NCBI RefSeq assembly: GCF_900113005.1
Contig: NZ_FONW01000004.1
Span: forward strand, 186,001-250,000
Source of the DNA: Sunxiuqinia elliptica
Lineage (GTDB): Bacteria > Bacteroidota > Bacteroidia > Bacteroidales > Prolixibacteraceae
Direction: 5' to 3'
DNA: 64,000 nucleotides
Shown in pieces: positions 53,202 through 62,909 of the stretch (positions are counted from its first letter, which is position 1; each line of letters begins with the position of its first letter). The translations under genes and the position numbers were made by a program. The notes beneath the pieces were generated by a model that ran no database searches, was not told the origin of the DNA, and saw only the letters and a program-made list of their open reading frames with translations.

Positions 53202-54986
53202 TTATTTTTTTAATTTGAATTCATCGGCCAACTGCCCTTCCGAATCAATCGCCTGGTACGAAAGCACATCGCCATCAATCTTTAGGTACTGGTAAAACTG
53301 CCCTCGCGATTTCTGTACTGCCGCATACGGTTCTTCTCCAATATCGCGGGTTCGGGAGGGAATACCAATGGAAATAATATAGGCCGTACCATCCTTGTAG
53401 GAAGACACCACTTCGCCCTGCTTCATTGGCTTAGAGCGCATGTAGTAGTGAATATGCCCTCCGAACACCAGATCGACATGGTATTGATCAAACACAGGAA
53501 CCCAAGCTTCCTGGATGTCGTAATAAGGTTCTTCCCAATTGTAAGGCGGAAAGTGAAACATGGCAATTTTCCAGCTTGCCGTTGTATTTTTTAGCTGCTG
53601 CTCAATCCATTCGGTCTGCAACTCGACCGGCGATGTGGCATCCAGCATTAAAAACAAGGTATTTTTGTATTGAAAGGCGTAAGTATGCTCCGGAATAATT
53701 CCGGAAGGACCTTCCTCGGGGTAGCTAAACATTTCGCGATACATCCATGCCCCCAAACCGCTCCGGTTATCGTGATTGCCAAGGGTGGACATCATGGGCC
53801 GCTGACTCATAATGCCATCGGTATAGCTCCACAAAGCGTCCCATTGGTCGCGGTGCAGACCATCGCTCACCAGATCGCCAACGATGGAGTAAAACGCAGC
53901 ATCCGGATGTTTCTCAAAAGCCACGTTCAGCAGTTTGCCCCACTCCTTGGAAAAGTGTGTATCTCCAAACCAAATGAAGGAGAAAGAATCATCCTTCGCC
54001 TGAGTGGTAAATGCGTTTTCAGGACTCCATGCGGCATCGGTCGCAAGGCGGTATTCGTAGGTTGTTCCGGGCTTCAGGTTTCGTAATTGTGCGGTAAAGC
54101 GATGACAATAACGATCGTTCATCAGCATCAAATCTTCCATCAGAAAAGAAGTAGCATCAACGGTTTTCACCTCGTCGCCTCCCTTTTCCCGATACTCCAC
54201 CTGACCTGTTTGTACCGAATTGGCTGTTCGCCATTGAATATCCATGGTCGTTGCCGGATCATTACTCCAGCTGAGCAACAGTTGATCCGGTTTAGCCGAA
54301 GACGGATGCTCGGTTGCCCGAAAAGCACCAACAAAGTGCGACTCGGTTCCCCGCCCGCGAATGGTGGTCAGCAGTTTTTGTCCTTGCAAAGCTTCCGGCA
54401 CCTCCTCTAAAACCAACTCAGTCCAATCGTGATAGGTAAATGCCCCATCAGCCATCGTTCCCACATACTGATGCTTCGGAAAAAAGTTACTCAGCTCCAA
54501 TTCGTCGGCAGGATTTTGTGGTCCCACGCTCACCAAGTAGTGCATTCCAAAGTTCTCAAAGCCATTAATCCCCAAGCCGACGTGTCCGGCATCAAAATTC
54601 TTTTGCCACACCTCATAGCCTGTAATTTCATTTTTTAGCTTCATAGCTGTCTTCTGAAATCCCTGCTCTTCCAACCAAAACGGGACCACCTTCTGCTTGA
54701 CACTTCGCAGCACCGAAACAACTACCGGCACATTCACATCAAACATCCAATACTTGCTACTTAAAACCTGCAACTCTTGCTCGTTGAATAACTGAAAGGC
54801 CTGCTCGTAGGTAATCGCCGCCAATTCTTCCTCGCTCTTCGTTTGATAGAGCTCGGTTACCTTGGCATCAATCACTTCTGCAACAGATGGTATCTCCGGA
54901 TTCGGCCCGGCACAACCGCCCCAAATCAACAGCCCAGCCAGCATCACCAAACAACTCTTCAACTTTAATTTTTTCATTATTTCCAT
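53202..54986 (-). CDS. Purple-acid-phosphatase-like lipoprotein
   Basis: 594 residues. Lipoprotein signal with lipobox LIWGGC (Cys25). About residues 30-235 form an unassigned N-terminal region. A purple-acid-phosphatase N-like fibronectin fold follows (LLLSWSNDPATTMDIQWRTA, FTAQLRNLKPGTTYEYRLAT). The metallophosphoesterase domain has FIWFGDTHFS, SIVGDLVSDG, TLGNHDNRSG, MFHFPPYN and VFGGHIHYYMRS. Two nearby ATG codons (54986 and 54977) both suit the signal. Cell-surface phosphatase for extracellular substrates. Confidence 0.88.
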   Translation of the reverse strand: MEIMKKLKLKSCLVMLAGLLIWGGCAGPNPEIPSVAEVIDAKVTELYQTKSEEELAAITYEQAFQLFNEQELQVLSSKYWMFDVNVPVVVSVLRSVKQKVVPFWLEEQGFQKTAMKLKNEITGYEVWQKNFDAGHVGLGINGFENFGMHYLVSVGPQNPADELELSNFFPKHQYVGTMADGAFTYHDWTELVLEEVPEALQGQKLLTTIRGRGTESHFVGAFRATEHPSSAKPDQLLLSWSNDPATTMDIQWRTANSVQTGQVEYREKGGDEVKTVDATSFLMEDLMLMNDRYCHRFTAQLRNLKPGTTYEYRLATDAAWSPENAFTTQAKDDSFSFIWFGDTHFSKEWGKLLNVAFEKHPDAAFYSIVGDLVSDGLHRDQWDALWSYTDGIMSQRPMMSTLGNHDNRSGLGAWMYREMFSYPEEGPSGIIPEHTYAFQYKNTLFLMLDATSPVELQTEWIEQQLKNTTASWKIAMFHFPPYNWEEPYYDIQEAWVPVFDQYHVDLVFGGHIHYYMRSKPMKQGEVVSSYKDGTAYIISIGIPSRTRDIGEEPYAAVQKSRGQFYQYLKIDGDVLSYQAIDSEGQLADEFKLKK

Positions 54987-55033
54987 AAGTCAATCTCTTG
55001 GGTATTAGCTCTAATTTTGTTTGAATAATTCAA

Positions 55034-57352
55034 TTAATATACTTTCGGACGTGATGGTCCCTGATAAGGTGCAGCCCCCTGGGGTTCTCCAACTTCCACG
55101 TCCAACAGCTTCGGATCGTTGGTTTCCGGCGCTTCAATAAAGCCATGGTAACGTCCCATCCAGTAGTCCCGAACAAAGCCGGTGGGCTCCATAATCCGAT
55201 GCCCATGGCGTCCTCCGTCCAAAACAACAGCATTGCGGCTTCCCCGAACCACATTCTTTTCGCGGGGAGAAATCGCTTTCAGCCCCCCTTCGTACGACGT
55301 GTAGCCTGCTTCAACATGCAAATCATCGCGATGCGAATTCCGGAAAGTATGCTCGGTTGGATCAAGCGTCCATGCCCTCAAGTGCTCCACTGATGCCTGC
55401 ACATCGCAGTCGTTGCCGGTAATCACGCCATAAGCAAAGTTGAACCAGGGAATGTGCTCCATACGTTTCACCTCCCAGGTACGTTCCAGGCTGCGCAGGT
55501 ACACCGAGCGCAAAACCGGATCTTTCTCATAACGCAACAAAGTGTAGTAGCTGTAAAAGGCCAGTTCATCGTCCCAAGGCGCAAGGTTCTCGGGTGGAAA
55601 CACATTCTTTTGACGAATGGTATTGGCCGGATAGCCCCAATCAATCAATTGCTGGTAACCATCAGCAAACTTCTGATTTCCGGTGAGCGCCAAGGCCGTT
55701 TGCATAAAAGTCAGGGCCTCCAATCCGTTTACGCCGCGGTCAACGTATCCATAAGGCCTTAACAAGTATTCCGGATTCCACCGGCCCCAGCGGGTTGGTT
55801 TTCCGTCCATATCGTGCAAGGTCCATCCACAGTCGATGATGTAGTTGGAGATTTTTGCCAGATGCTCCCGCGCCATTTCTTTTTCTTTTCCATCGGCCAC
55901 TAGATCGTGAAACAAGGACACCGAATAAAAATGGGCAATGGCCTCATCGCTGGAGGTATCCCCTTTCCAGTACCACTTGCCATCGGGAGTTGGGTACCAC
56001 TTGGCAGGCAAGCCACCTGATCCATGTTTTCCCATCTCACCCTTATCGCCTGTTATTGACCAAATGGAACGGGCAAAAAATCCATCAATAGGAGTTACTT
56101 GCTCCAACCAAAGCATGGCTTTAAACGACTCCACCGCTTCCTCCCGGGCCTGTTTATCTCCCGTAACCGCATATTTGTAGCACATAGCAGCCAGGTAAGA
56201 AGCCGTATGCGAACCGTCGTTATCGCTGATCTCACGCACCCACTCCCCATTTTTCAAATCAAGTGTATGGATGAAGCCCATTCGTTTATGCCCCCACGCT
56301 TCCAGGTGATGCTCATAATAGGCCGCTTTCTTCTGCAAAGTATATGGCTCATAAGACAGAATCGACAGCCCTCCATTTGTTGCAATAAACACTTGCTGAT
56401 TGTCAACAGCCAGGGCATTCACCCGATTATCCGGAAGCCAGATGTCCGCTCCGAAATAATGCCACTCGTCATTCAACATACGCACCGCTCCACGCTCGGT
56501 GCCAATCCAAATATCCTGATCGAAGCCTCGCTCCAGGCAGGTCGTATTTTCAACCGGCAAGCCATCTTCTCCCCGAATGGTTTTCAGCGCCGCTCCCTGC
56601 AACACACCCAAACCACGGTCAGTCGCAATAAACAAACGACTGCCATAACTCAGAAAGTCACGCGTATTTCGTGAAGGAAGAACGCCCCAGTCAACAAAGT
56701 CATCATTCACTGTTTTGCCATCAAACAAAACGATTCGGCCCGGGCGCAAAATATATAAAGTTCCACTGTACGATTCGATATGGTCAATGGGTCCTAAACG
56801 CACCGGATCAGCATGAAGCTGCGTGCCATCTTCCATTAACATGGTCATGTTGCTGGTGTAATAACCTCCTTCGGGTTTGGTACTTACAAAGCGATCATTT
56901 TCCAATCGAAAAATCTCTTCCGAAGTTGCAGCATGCAAAGCACCGGCATGCATACACACATCAACAAAAATTTGATTGTCGATTAACTTCCAGGCATTCC
57001 CCTGGTTGCGATAAATTCCGTGGGAAGTCAGCGCCCAAACGGCCCCACCAGCAGCCTTCAACCGAACAACCTGCTCGGGGGCCTGAGAGGCAGGAACTAG
57101 TTTTCCATCGTCCACCTGAAAGAGCTGCTTGCCAATCAAGGCATAGCAAGTTCCCTGCGTTGCAGCCACAGCCGTTACCGGCTCGTCGGTTGTAATTTTC
57201 TGCACCGATTCTTGCAGGAAAACTTCATCTTTCTGAGGCTTCCAAAGTTGCTGATCCACTTGGTAGAGCGGCTGTGCAAGCACGCTTCCAGTCACTCCAA
57301 ATACCAACAAGCAAGCAATAAACCAATTTCGAAAAACAGCTAGTAAATCCAT
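55034..57352 (-). CDS. Secreted beta-propeller plus alpha/alpha-toroid-like protein (copy 1)
   Basis: 772 residues with a signal peptide ending VLAQ. About residues 30-350 contain propeller repeats of the Reg_prop style (GGAVWALTSHGIYRNQG, RLFIATDRGLGVLQG, IWIGTERGAVRMLNDEWHYF, VFIATNGGLSILS). The remainder is helical with DGSHTASYLAAMCYKYAVTG, WKGDTSSDEAIAHFYSVSLF and PTRWGRWNPEYLLRP, resembling (alpha/alpha)6-toroid sugar enzymes, with no identifiable catalytic pair. It shares organisation and key motifs with the protein at 57536. I infer a glycan-binding or cleaving role, without proof. Confidence 0.62.
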   Translation of the reverse strand: MDLLAVFRNWFIACLLVFGVTGSVLAQPLYQVDQQLWKPQKDEVFLQESVQKITTDEPVTAVAATQGTCYALIGKQLFQVDDGKLVPASQAPEQVVRLKAAGGAVWALTSHGIYRNQGNAWKLIDNQIFVDVCMHAGALHAATSEEIFRLENDRFVSTKPEGGYYTSNMTMLMEDGTQLHADPVRLGPIDHIESYSGTLYILRPGRIVLFDGKTVNDDFVDWGVLPSRNTRDFLSYGSRLFIATDRGLGVLQGAALKTIRGEDGLPVENTTCLERGFDQDIWIGTERGAVRMLNDEWHYFGADIWLPDNRVNALAVDNQQVFIATNGGLSILSYEPYTLQKKAAYYEHHLEAWGHKRMGFIHTLDLKNGEWVREISDNDGSHTASYLAAMCYKYAVTGDKQAREEAVESFKAMLWLEQVTPIDGFFARSIWSITGDKGEMGKHGSGGLPAKWYPTPDGKWYWKGDTSSDEAIAHFYSVSLFHDLVADGKEKEMAREHLAKISNYIIDCGWTLHDMDGKPTRWGRWNPEYLLRPYGYVDRGVNGLEALTFMQTALALTGNQKFADGYQQLIDWGYPANTIRQKNVFPPENLAPWDDELAFYSYYTLLRYEKDPVLRSVYLRSLERTWEVKRMEHIPWFNFAYGVITGNDCDVQASVEHLRAWTLDPTEHTFRNSHRDDLHVEAGYTSYEGGLKAISPREKNVVRGSRNAVVLDGGRHGHRIMEPTGFVRDYWMGRYHGFIEAPETNDPKLLDVEVGEPQGAAPYQGPSRPKVY

Positions 57353-57405
57353 CGTTTGTTCTTTTCAAAAGTTTGTAATTTGCAGTTGTTCGAAAAGAAA
57401 GTAAG

Positions 57406-57442
57406 TGGCGTACCCAAATCGCTGAGCAGTTTAAGTACGCCA
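57406..57442. promoter_or_regulatory. Intergenic hairpin between the two propeller-toroid genes
   Basis: TGGCGTAC (57406-57413) and GTACGCCA (57435-57442) form a perfect 8-bp stem with a 21-base loop in the 183-bp gap. It may attenuate or protect the operon transcript. No T-run follows on the minus strand, so it is not a classical terminator. Confidence 0.4.
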
Positions 57443-57535
57443 TCTTATCAAACTAAACCAAAACAACCTTATTTTTTATTGAACCGGCTTCAGCGCCGAT
57501 CTCGTTAGTGTCTTTATTTCGTTTGAAAATCAAAC

Positions 57536-59752
57536 TTACTTTTGAGGCTCACTGATGACTCCCAAGTAACGGCCAATCCAGTATGGAAGCAGCCAAATAT
57601 CGCCCGCACTGTATTCGGCATGTCCGCGGCCATTGCTGTCCAGGTCAAACCGATTGGCATTGTGACGGGACACCCGTAACTCTCCTGCCGGCAACACTTC
57701 CCGGATGGTCTGCTTTCTGAAGTTGGGCTCCACAAACTCAATATCCTTGCGATGGCTATTTTGAATGCCCCAATCAATCAAGTCCAGAGGGTATTCTCTC
57801 AGGTACCAAATCGCCTCTTCAAAATCGTAGTTATCTTTTCCAACCAAAGCCGTCATGATATTCCAAAGCCCTTCTTTCTCCGGACGCTCATGTTCCCAGT
57901 GGTCCACAATCGCCTTTTTGTAATTCGCCTTCAGCGTATCGTTGAAAGCGTAACGATAAAGTCCCCAATAACCACAGTAGTACATTTCATCGTCCGAATG
58001 GTTCCAGCCACTGGATAGCATCTTGCTCCAATCGTCGGAATCCTCCGGTGCAGGGCCAATCTCTTTCATCGGGCGCATCAGGTTCTCGTAATAACCATGC
58101 TCCTCCATTAGTTGAAAGGCGGCTTTCTTGTACTTTTCTTTTTGGGTGAAATGATAAGCAGTTTGCAACATCCCAATGTAGTTGCTGGAGTTAATCTTCC
58201 GGTCGCCAACCATGACTGGGCGGGCATTCACATATTCAGGGTTCCAGCGGCCCCACACCGTAGGCTCACCATTCCAGTCCACCAAATAATGGTCGTGCTT
58301 CAAAGCATGCGACATCAAGGTATCGATCAAAGTAATGGCTTTATTTTTCAAGTCCGGTTCAGCAATCAACTCTGCAATGGCCCCAAAGGCAAAGATGTGA
58401 CCAATAGCTTCATCGCTGCTGGTTGTCGATTTCCAGTCCCATTCCGGATCCTCAGCCCTACGCCAAGGTTTATCGTGGTATTTATAGCCCCGGCGCTCGA
58501 AAGACCGCGACGGAAAACCGGGAACAGGATTAATGGAGTAAAGCCGCTCCATGGCATCCAACGATTCGCGCACATTTTGCAAAGCTTCGGAAGAACCGGT
58601 TACCGCATAGCGAAACACTTCACCGGCCAGGTACATGGTCGTCCACAAACCATCATTGTCAGAAGTTTGGAGGCTACCACTTGTAACATCTCCATCCGTC
58701 ATGTTGCTCACCGTTCCGTTAAAGCCATGACGAATGTGACGTTCCCGAACCTGCTTGTCGTAATACATCGCTTTATCGTGCAAGGTCATTTCCTTGCGAC
58801 AGATTTTCCCCAAGCCTTTGTTGGTCAAAATCAAGATTGAATTCTCCGACCCATCAGCCAAGTCAATCACTTCATCAGATGGCAGCCAGCGTTTGGACGA
58901 GTAGTATCGATAACTGCCATCGTCCTTACGCTTAAATGCACCGCGTGTTGATCCAAACCACAAGCCATCCTCCAGCTTGGCAATGGTCGTAATTTCATTC
59001 CAGGGAAGTTTTCGTTTAATGGCACCCGGCTTTCCTGTTTTGGTATCCACTTCGTAATAACCATCATTGGTTCCAACGAACAACTGATCTCCGGCCACTT
59101 CAATACAGGTTATCGAAGCATCATCCAGAATGGTCGTCAACCTTTTTTGAGCTGGATTAAAAGTTGACACCGTATGCTGTCCTAAAATCCAATACAGCTT
59201 ATTCAATGCATCGTAGCGAATGGCGCGCACTTCATCTTCGGCAACGCCCGACCATCGCACCTGGTCCCAGTCCAGCAACTGCAAGTTCTTCCCATCTGAG
59301 ATCAGGAAAGTAAAATCATCATCAACTGCAAAGTAACGCGCTTCAGGTAGCTGATGGCGACTGTATAATTTCCCAGCCCAAGCGTTACTCAACACAGCCT
59401 TATCATCCAAATAGACCAGCTGTTTTTGATGGCTCATCAAATCCTTCAGTCCTTTATCTGATGTTGGCAAATACTGCACATCTTTTACCAGTTCGCCGGG
59501 AAAAAGAAATTGGCCGGCTTTTGGTCGCAACAAACCATGCGACGAAAGCACCTGCACATAGCCATTGCGATCAGCAGCCACCCGCCGAAGCTCAACCCGG
59601 TCGTTGTTAAAATTGTATTTGATACTGTATTCTTGAATAAAAGGGGTATCCTGAATTTGAGCTTGATTGCTCTTTCGCTGTCCTATGGAAGACAAGGAAA
59701 GCATTAGCCCCAAGATAAAGATACCCGATTGGAGAAGTCGTTTACTGTTCAT
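57536..59752 (-). CDS. Secreted beta-propeller plus alpha/alpha-toroid-like protein (copy 2)
   Basis: 738 residues with a signal peptide (SGIFILGLMLSLSS). Propeller strands include LYWILGQHTVSTFNPAQK, LFVGTNDGYYEVDTKTGKP and LWFGSTRGAFKRKDDGSYRY. The helical C-terminal half has DNDGLWTTMYLAGEVFRYAV, WKSTTSSDEAIGHIFAFGAI and PTVWGRWNPEYVNAR. Compared with copy 1 the propeller is diverged but the toroid motifs (SSDEAI, WGRWNPEY, NSHRKDI) are conserved. Paralogues in one operon usually act on different linkages or different substrates of the same glycan (inference). Confidence 0.62.
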   Translation of the reverse strand: MNSKRLLQSGIFILGLMLSLSSIGQRKSNQAQIQDTPFIQEYSIKYNFNNDRVELRRVAADRNGYVQVLSSHGLLRPKAGQFLFPGELVKDVQYLPTSDKGLKDLMSHQKQLVYLDDKAVLSNAWAGKLYSRHQLPEARYFAVDDDFTFLISDGKNLQLLDWDQVRWSGVAEDEVRAIRYDALNKLYWILGQHTVSTFNPAQKRLTTILDDASITCIEVAGDQLFVGTNDGYYEVDTKTGKPGAIKRKLPWNEITTIAKLEDGLWFGSTRGAFKRKDDGSYRYYSSKRWLPSDEVIDLADGSENSILILTNKGLGKICRKEMTLHDKAMYYDKQVRERHIRHGFNGTVSNMTDGDVTSGSLQTSDNDGLWTTMYLAGEVFRYAVTGSSEALQNVRESLDAMERLYSINPVPGFPSRSFERRGYKYHDKPWRRAEDPEWDWKSTTSSDEAIGHIFAFGAIAELIAEPDLKNKAITLIDTLMSHALKHDHYLVDWNGEPTVWGRWNPEYVNARPVMVGDRKINSSNYIGMLQTAYHFTQKEKYKKAAFQLMEEHGYYENLMRPMKEIGPAPEDSDDWSKMLSSGWNHSDDEMYYCGYWGLYRYAFNDTLKANYKKAIVDHWEHERPEKEGLWNIMTALVGKDNYDFEEAIWYLREYPLDLIDWGIQNSHRKDIEFVEPNFRKQTIREVLPAGELRVSRHNANRFDLDSNGRGHAEYSAGDIWLLPYWIGRYLGVISEPQK

Positions 59753-59811
59753 TTCTATTGGTTTAAGTTCTGTTTAAGTTACACTATATTTATTACTAAT
59801 TCTATCCGTTT

Positions 59812-61218
59812 TTAGATTTCACTCAGGGCTGCATCAAGCTTTTCCAGGTCTAACTGTAGCGTAAATATTTGTAAAAAACTGGTTGAGGTATCTGATTCAC
59901 CATTGTCTACTTCCACATTATAAGCAGCCAGCTGCCCATTGTTGGACACCACCAACTGGCTGCGTTGTTTGGAATCGTCCGTAAGCCAAAAGGCTTTCCC
60001 AAAGTATGGCCCTTGTTGGACATAAGAGGCAAGTAGATTCCCATCAACCAGACAAAAAATCCAATTGCCGGAAGGATGCCAGCGTAAATCCGACGCATCC
60101 GACCGGAAGCTGCTAACCTGCTGGGGTAGCAATTCTTTCTGGTTGGCTTGATCACTCTCCTCTGCAGGGATAATCCACAATTGATTAATTCCCGATTTAT
60201 CTTTTGCCAAGTATGCAATGTAGCGGCCATCTGCCGATCCGCGCACAATACCTGAGACCCCACCGGCATGTGTCAACCGACGAATGGAAACACCTCCAGG
60301 CGGTTCCGGGAAATGGGTTGCATCACCGGAATAGGCCGTTGTAATCACAACATTTTCGGGGACATCAGCCACAAATAAATCCTGCTGATAATCACGACCA
60401 TTTTCGGCTCTTACCTTCCCCACAAAAGCCCGCATGGTTCCTTTTCGATCAAGCCAGGAATCCCCAAAAGCCCGTTCAATTTCACCAGCCTTTGATTTCC
60501 CTTTTTGTGCAGGTTTTAGCAACACCGCAAAGTAATGCGAAGCCCCTTCGGGAGCCTTCAAGTTTGGCTCCATGTAGGCAATGGTCCGATCATACTCCGG
60601 GCACAGAAAATCGTCGTAGGTAAATCCAATTCGCAAGCCATCCTTCGAATACTCATGCCGATGCGTTCCTCCCCGATGGGCTCCGGAGATTGTTGGCCGA
60701 TCGGTAGCAACAGCACGCTTGTCGAGCCATTGAAAGTGGCCCGCTCCATCAGCACTGACCTCGGCTCCATTCCGATTACGAATGCCGTAATAACCGCGCT
60801 CCTCAACCTCATTCAACATCGGTCCATGAATGAAAGCCACCTTATTTTCGCTGGGGTGCCATGATACCGCCGCAACTCCCGGAGCAGCCTGCACTCCAGT
60901 AACTGATTCCGGCATCCAAAGCACCGTTTCTCGGCCAGTTGCCAGCTCAATTTTTTCGATGGATTGACAATTAGCTAAGTCACTATTGAAGACCGTTCCG
61001 CGCGTATCGTAGCATAAGAAACGATCATCCGGAGAGAAATTATCGTTGTTGTCCAAAGCATGATTTTTTTCGGAGAAGGAAAGTTGCTGTTCGCTCATGA
61101 GTCGTCGATTCTTATTTGGTTGGGTTGAAGTTTTTGAAGTACAGCCAATCACGGAGACTGCCAGCACAAAGAGTAGGCAAAAAACAAGGGGGCGATATTT
61201 CAGATTTGCGGCATTCAT
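59812..61218 (-). CDS. YidR-like (DUF3748) propeller lipoprotein
   Basis: 468 residues from MNAANLKYRPLVFCLL; a longer start at 61281 overlaps the upstream gene. Lipobox VIGC. The body matches E. coli YidR (DUF3748): QQLSFSEKNHALDNNDNFS, AVSWHPSENKVAFIHGPML, AVATDRPTISGAHRGGTHRH and EYSKDGLRIGFTYDD. YidR proteins are TolB-like six-bladed propellers of unknown function, often near sugar-sulfatase or transporter genes. The lipidation is unlike cytoplasmic YidR. Co-transcribed with the phosphoesterase upstream (29 bp apart). Confidence 0.8.
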   Translation of the reverse strand: MNAANLKYRPLVFCLLFVLAVSVIGCTSKTSTQPNKNRRLMSEQQLSFSEKNHALDNNDNFSPDDRFLCYDTRGTVFNSDLANCQSIEKIELATGRETVLWMPESVTGVQAAPGVAAVSWHPSENKVAFIHGPMLNEVEERGYYGIRNRNGAEVSADGAGHFQWLDKRAVATDRPTISGAHRGGTHRHEYSKDGLRIGFTYDDFLCPEYDRTIAYMEPNLKAPEGASHYFAVLLKPAQKGKSKAGEIERAFGDSWLDRKGTMRAFVGKVRAENGRDYQQDLFVADVPENVVITTAYSGDATHFPEPPGGVSIRRLTHAGGVSGIVRGSADGRYIAYLAKDKSGINQLWIIPAEESDQANQKELLPQQVSSFRSDASDLRWHPSGNWIFCLVDGNLLASYVQQGPYFGKAFWLTDDSKQRSQLVVSNNGQLAAYNVEVDNGESDTSTSFLQIFTLQLDLEKLDAALSEI

Positions 61219-61247
61219 CAATGTGTTTACACCAATTCTTTTATAGC

Positions 61248-62783
61248 TTAATTTACTCGGAATAAGCGATGGGCTTCCCACTCCTGTCCAAACATATCCT
61301 TGGTTCGAACGGTAAGTTTATGCACTCCCGAGGTCAAATTATCGGGAAGCTTTCCTTCCCACATATGCGTTGAAACGCTCGGATAATCCATCGGATAGCC
61401 AAGAACATCTTCTAATTTACGATCCCCTTTCTCCAGTTCCAGGTAAGGGTTTAACAGATGTACTTGTAAGCTTTGCGGGTCAATTTGATCCTTTTTTTCT
61501 AAGTTGAACCACGATCCTTGTCCATTCACTTGCATTTCGACAACTGATTTTTCCGATCCGGCAAATACATTCACCACAACCACTTGCTCGCCAGCGTTGG
61601 CTTCATCAATTTGCTCTGGCAAGTAGATATTCATCTGGTAATCCGCCGGACGCCTTGCTGCTTTAAATCGAATTTTGTAGCTATTTTCATCGAAGCTCAC
61701 AATCGAATACCCATTGGGGGCTCCGTCATTCATCGTTGCATGAGGTATTCCGAGTTCGTCCTTCAAACCACACCACCAACTACCACAAACCGTCGCATTC
61801 ACCAAGTGATGATGGGCTTCATCCCCCTGCCATCCCTGGCCAGCATCCAAAAATAAATGAGCTTGTTCATGCGCATGCCCCGAAATGGAAAAGCTATGCT
61901 TTCGATCCTGAACTAGTTCCAGAATAGCCTCCTTATTATCGCATTCAATGATGGGAGCATGCATCATTAAAACCACCAGTTTATCTGCGGGAACAGCTTG
62001 CAAATAGCTTTTGACAAAAGCAATCTGCTCGCTTGTAAAGTGCGGAGAATAACGGCCATCACCGCCATAAAAAATATTGTTCAAGGCAATAAAAACCACC
62101 TGCCCGTATTCGAAAGCATAAGTACTTGGCCCAAAGAAGCGCTCAAATGTATCATCCCGCTCTTGATTTGATTTGGCCTGACGGTCGTTGTCATGATTAC
62201 CAAAAATGTTGTACCACGGAATCCCGATATGACCAATGTATTGACTGATGCTATCCATCAAAAGCGGATCATCGGCAACCAAGTCTCCAAGGCTAACTCC
62301 AAAGCGAGCCTCCGTTGCCAGGCACTCCTCCACCACATCATGGGCAATGTACTCCACCTCCTTCATGCCACGAGCCTGCGGATCGCCCCAGAAAAGCACG
62401 TCAAACTGCTGCGGTTCATCATTCCGTTGCAAAGGAAAGTTCAGCTTGCTTTTGTTTTTTGCAGCCAGCACAAGATCATCAAATAAGAAATAATTTTTGG
62501 GTAGTTGATTGCTTTTAAACCCAACCTGATAGTCAGCTGGTTTGACCACAAAGATTGCTTCTCCGTTTCGAACAGGCAGCTTCCAATAACCATCAGCATC
62601 GGTTTGAATGACTTCCAAACCATTGGAGACAGAAACACCATTCACGCCAGGTTCTCCGGAATCCAATTGGCCATTCTTGTTTTGATCGAGATAGACAAAT
62701 CCATCCGAAAATGATTTTGCCTGTGCAATCCCCAGTAAACTCGCCAGCAAGCATCCCAAGATTAGTATACTTCGAATTATCAT
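61248..62783 (-). CDS. Calcineurin-like phosphoesterase with N- and C-terminal accessory domains
   Basis: 511 residues, secreted (signal ending GIAQA). N-terminal domain (DGFVYLDQNKNGQLDSGEPG and DADGYWKLPVRNG) matches metallophos_N. Metal motifs follow: DVLFWGDPQARG, GVSLGDLVADD, NIFGNHDNDRQAK, LMMHAPIIE and FSISGHAHEQAHLFL. A C-terminal sandwich domain (from about residue 345) matches metallophos_C. This three-domain form is typical of Bacteroidota glycan loci. It lies between susD and the YidR-like gene. Confidence 0.9.
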   Translation of the reverse strand: MIIRSILILGCLLASLLGIAQAKSFSDGFVYLDQNKNGQLDSGEPGVNGVSVSNGLEVIQTDADGYWKLPVRNGEAIFVVKPADYQVGFKSNQLPKNYFLFDDLVLAAKNKSKLNFPLQRNDEPQQFDVLFWGDPQARGMKEVEYIAHDVVEECLATEARFGVSLGDLVADDPLLMDSISQYIGHIGIPWYNIFGNHDNDRQAKSNQERDDTFERFFGPSTYAFEYGQVVFIALNNIFYGGDGRYSPHFTSEQIAFVKSYLQAVPADKLVVLMMHAPIIECDNKEAILELVQDRKHSFSISGHAHEQAHLFLDAGQGWQGDEAHHHLVNATVCGSWWCGLKDELGIPHATMNDGAPNGYSIVSFDENSYKIRFKAARRPADYQMNIYLPEQIDEANAGEQVVVVNVFAGSEKSVVEMQVNGQGSWFNLEKKDQIDPQSLQVHLLNPYLELEKGDRKLEDVLGYPMDYPSVSTHMWEGKLPDNLTSGVHKLTVRTKDMFGQEWEAHRLFRVN

Positions 62784-62855
62784 TGATTCGTTTTAACAGC
62801 CCCTGAAACTGAGCAGCTTGACTAAGTTCCGGAGACTTTTGTCATTATACATTGA

Positions 62856-62886
62856 ATCAGCGGAGGTGCATGGCGCCCCCGCTGAT
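62856..62886 (-). promoter_or_regulatory. Strong hairpin after susD
   Basis: Arms 62856-62869 (ATCAGCGGAGGTGC) and 62873-62886 (GCGCCCCCGCTGAT) pair at 12 of 14 positions with a 3-base loop, 23 bp beyond the susD stop. No T-run follows on the minus strand, so it is more likely an attenuator or 3'-end-stabilising structure that makes susCD transcripts more abundant than the downstream genes. Confidence 0.5.
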
Positions 62887-62909
62887 CACTTATAGTTGGT
62901 TGTAGAACC

